This document shows positions 63,209 through 64,000 of a stretch of 64,000 nucleotides of DNA, one piece after another. The notes under the pieces are model-generated. The model had not been told where the DNA came from. It searched no databases and worked only from the letters and a program-made list of their open reading frames with translations. The translations under genes and the position numbers were made by a program. Source of the stretch: Myxococcales bacterium (GTDB lineage: Bacteria; Myxococcota; Myxococcia; Myxococcales; Myxococcaceae). Each line of letters starts with the position of its first letter. The first letter of the stretch is position 1. The DNA lies in assembly GCA_016191815.1 (NCBI GenBank), contig JACPVI010000028.1, positions 17,040 through 81,039 on the forward strand. The letters run 5' to 3'.

Positions 63209-63408
63209 AGGTGCCCGGACGGGGCAGCGAAGCATAGTGCCGGGAGGCCCTCGGCGTCACCGCGCGACTCTGTCCTGGGCGTGGCTCATCTTGATCGCCG
63301 TCGCGACCGTCACGCCCCCTTCCCGTACGCGCAGGTTGCACCGGGGCGGTCCCTGCCCCCTGATCAACCGAGCCAGGTGGGTGGGGTGGTGGTTCGCAGG
63401 CGCCTGAC

Positions 63409-63500
63409 AATCGTCAACGTTACGATTAGCGCTACTCTGAAAATTCCGTAGCGATGTCGCGCGATTGCTGCGGGCATTCGCAATCGTAACGTTGACGATT
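63409..63500. mobile_element. 92-bp terminal-inverted-repeat element (MITE-like), copy 2
   Basis: The ends AATCGTCAACGTTACGATT (63409-63427) and AATCGTAACGTTGACGATT (63482-63500) are perfect inverted copies of 19 bp. It has the same total length as copy 1 and the opposite orientation, with 36 of 54 interior positions shared. It supplies the last codons and stop of the HEPN remnant at 63432. There is no transposase and no clear target duplication. Confidence 0.7.
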
Positions 63501-63875
63501 GCAGGTGCCTTGCGACGAGTCGACCTCCCCGCGCGGCAAGGTTGACCTGACCGGCCGGCGGCCGGACGTTGGTGCGGGCGCGGCGCCTTGATTCTGCATC
63601 CCTCCGCCTCCCCTCTCCTCGCTACGCCAGCCAGCCGTGGCGCGAAGAAACTGTTTCAGCTGCTGGATCAGCTTCTCCGCCTCCGCGCGCTGCTCCTCGT
63701 ACCGGTCGGCGGAAACGCTGAAGCCGGCTTCGTAGTCCGCGAGGTCGCGCTCGGTGTGCAGCCTGGAGAGTGCGCTCTCCGTCCAGCCCGGAAGCCGGCC
63801 GGGAACGATGAAGTGAAGCTTGAGGAGGCTCACCAGACCCCGATGAGTCTTGGGCTCGAGCCCATGCGCGTCCGG
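63432..63875 (-). pseudogene. Decayed HEPN-domain gene
   Basis: The frame reads PDAHGLEPKTHRGLVSLLKL then HFIVPGRL, ALSRLHTERDLADYEAGF and AEKLIQQLKQFL. This is the second half of a HEPN domain, the four-helix fold of toxin and antiphage RNases and of nucleotidyltransferase partners; the catalytic RxxxxH motif would be expected in this half and I do not see a clear one. A TAA at 63878-63876 cuts the frame just upstream, so the N-terminal half is missing; the only start is GTG at 63833. The last 23 codons and the stop come from the 92-bp element. No intact partner nucleotidyltransferase is in view. Confidence 0.55.
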
Positions 63876-64000
63876 TTAGCGGCGGGGTGAAAACCTGAGG
63901 CCGGATGATCACTTGCGATGGGGGATCGACACGGGAAGAGGAATCGTGTTTCTCGCGGGAATGCCCACCCGTGCCCATCCCAAGAAGGTGCCGCTGACCA
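63876..64000. other. Right window edge, no gene recognised
   Basis: These 125 bases hold the stop that truncates the HEPN frame and no coding frame I can support. Slightly lower GC than the neighbours is noticeable around 63890-63950. Confidence 0.3.

Overview
The window is 64 kb of very GC-rich DNA with strong GC3 coding bias, no rRNA, tRNA or CRISPR array, and about 40 densely packed genes. The content points to a chromosomal segment of a myxobacterium (Myxococcota): eukaryote-type Ser/Thr kinases, a DUF1844 protein, very large secreted multidomain proteins with Myxococcus-type cysteine-rich repeats, MopE-type calcium motifs, many lipoproteins, and GG/TTG (sigma-54-like) promoters. Species cannot be named from the sequence alone.

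Layout. 1-5.3 kb: a truncated STT3-type glycosyltransferase, an SsnA-like amidohydrolase, an RlmI-like rRNA methyltransferase, a cytosolic Ser/Thr kinase, and the remnant of an L,D-transpeptidase broken beside a 92-bp terminal-inverted-repeat element. 5.6-24 kb is mostly housekeeping: truA, clpB, a DUF1844 operon, thiE, a PuuD-like amidotransferase, thiD, a secreted prolyl oligopeptidase, lon, an epimerase, yqgE, a DUF2914 protein and an Xaa-Pro aminopeptidase.

24-40 kb is the accessory heart of the window. A GH5 lipoprotein is followed by two giant secreted proteins (1556 and 1738 aa) that each begin with a signal peptide and an uninterrupted SNGLL pentapeptide array, then carry a shared domain, a beta-propeller, Cys-rich modules and different C-terminal carbohydrate-binding-like domains. 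Between them sits a 1259-aa kinase-ATPase-TPR regulator. The two giant genes have the same upstream architecture: TTGCGCA sites at about 22-bp spacing, exactly 53 bp before a GGCAC-N5-TTG promoter core. This looks like one co-regulated system with its own signalling protein.

40-46 kb is a zone of gene decay and duplication: a SRPBCC gene frameshifted by a perfect 10-bp duplication, an RsmE N-terminal fragment, a PreA-like enzyme without its FeS tail, a DTW-domain protein with a long extension, and a 122-bp tandem duplication covering a gene boundary.

45.9-54.1 kb holds the classic pair of a bacterial alpha-2-macroglobulin and penicillin-binding protein 1C. 54.7-61.5 kb is a minus-strand operon with overlapping genes: long NfeD protease, short NfeD, flotillin-like FloA, a 56-aa protein, a membrane-anchored HExxH zincin and an S9 peptidase. 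This reads as a membrane microdomain and membrane-protein quality-control unit with two members that I do not recognise. The right end has a glycine-rich MopE-type lipoprotein, the second copy of the 92-bp element, and a decayed HEPN gene whose tail is supplied by that element. Small palindromic repeats of a CCCTCTCCCGC type lie at four places, three of them inside coding sequence.
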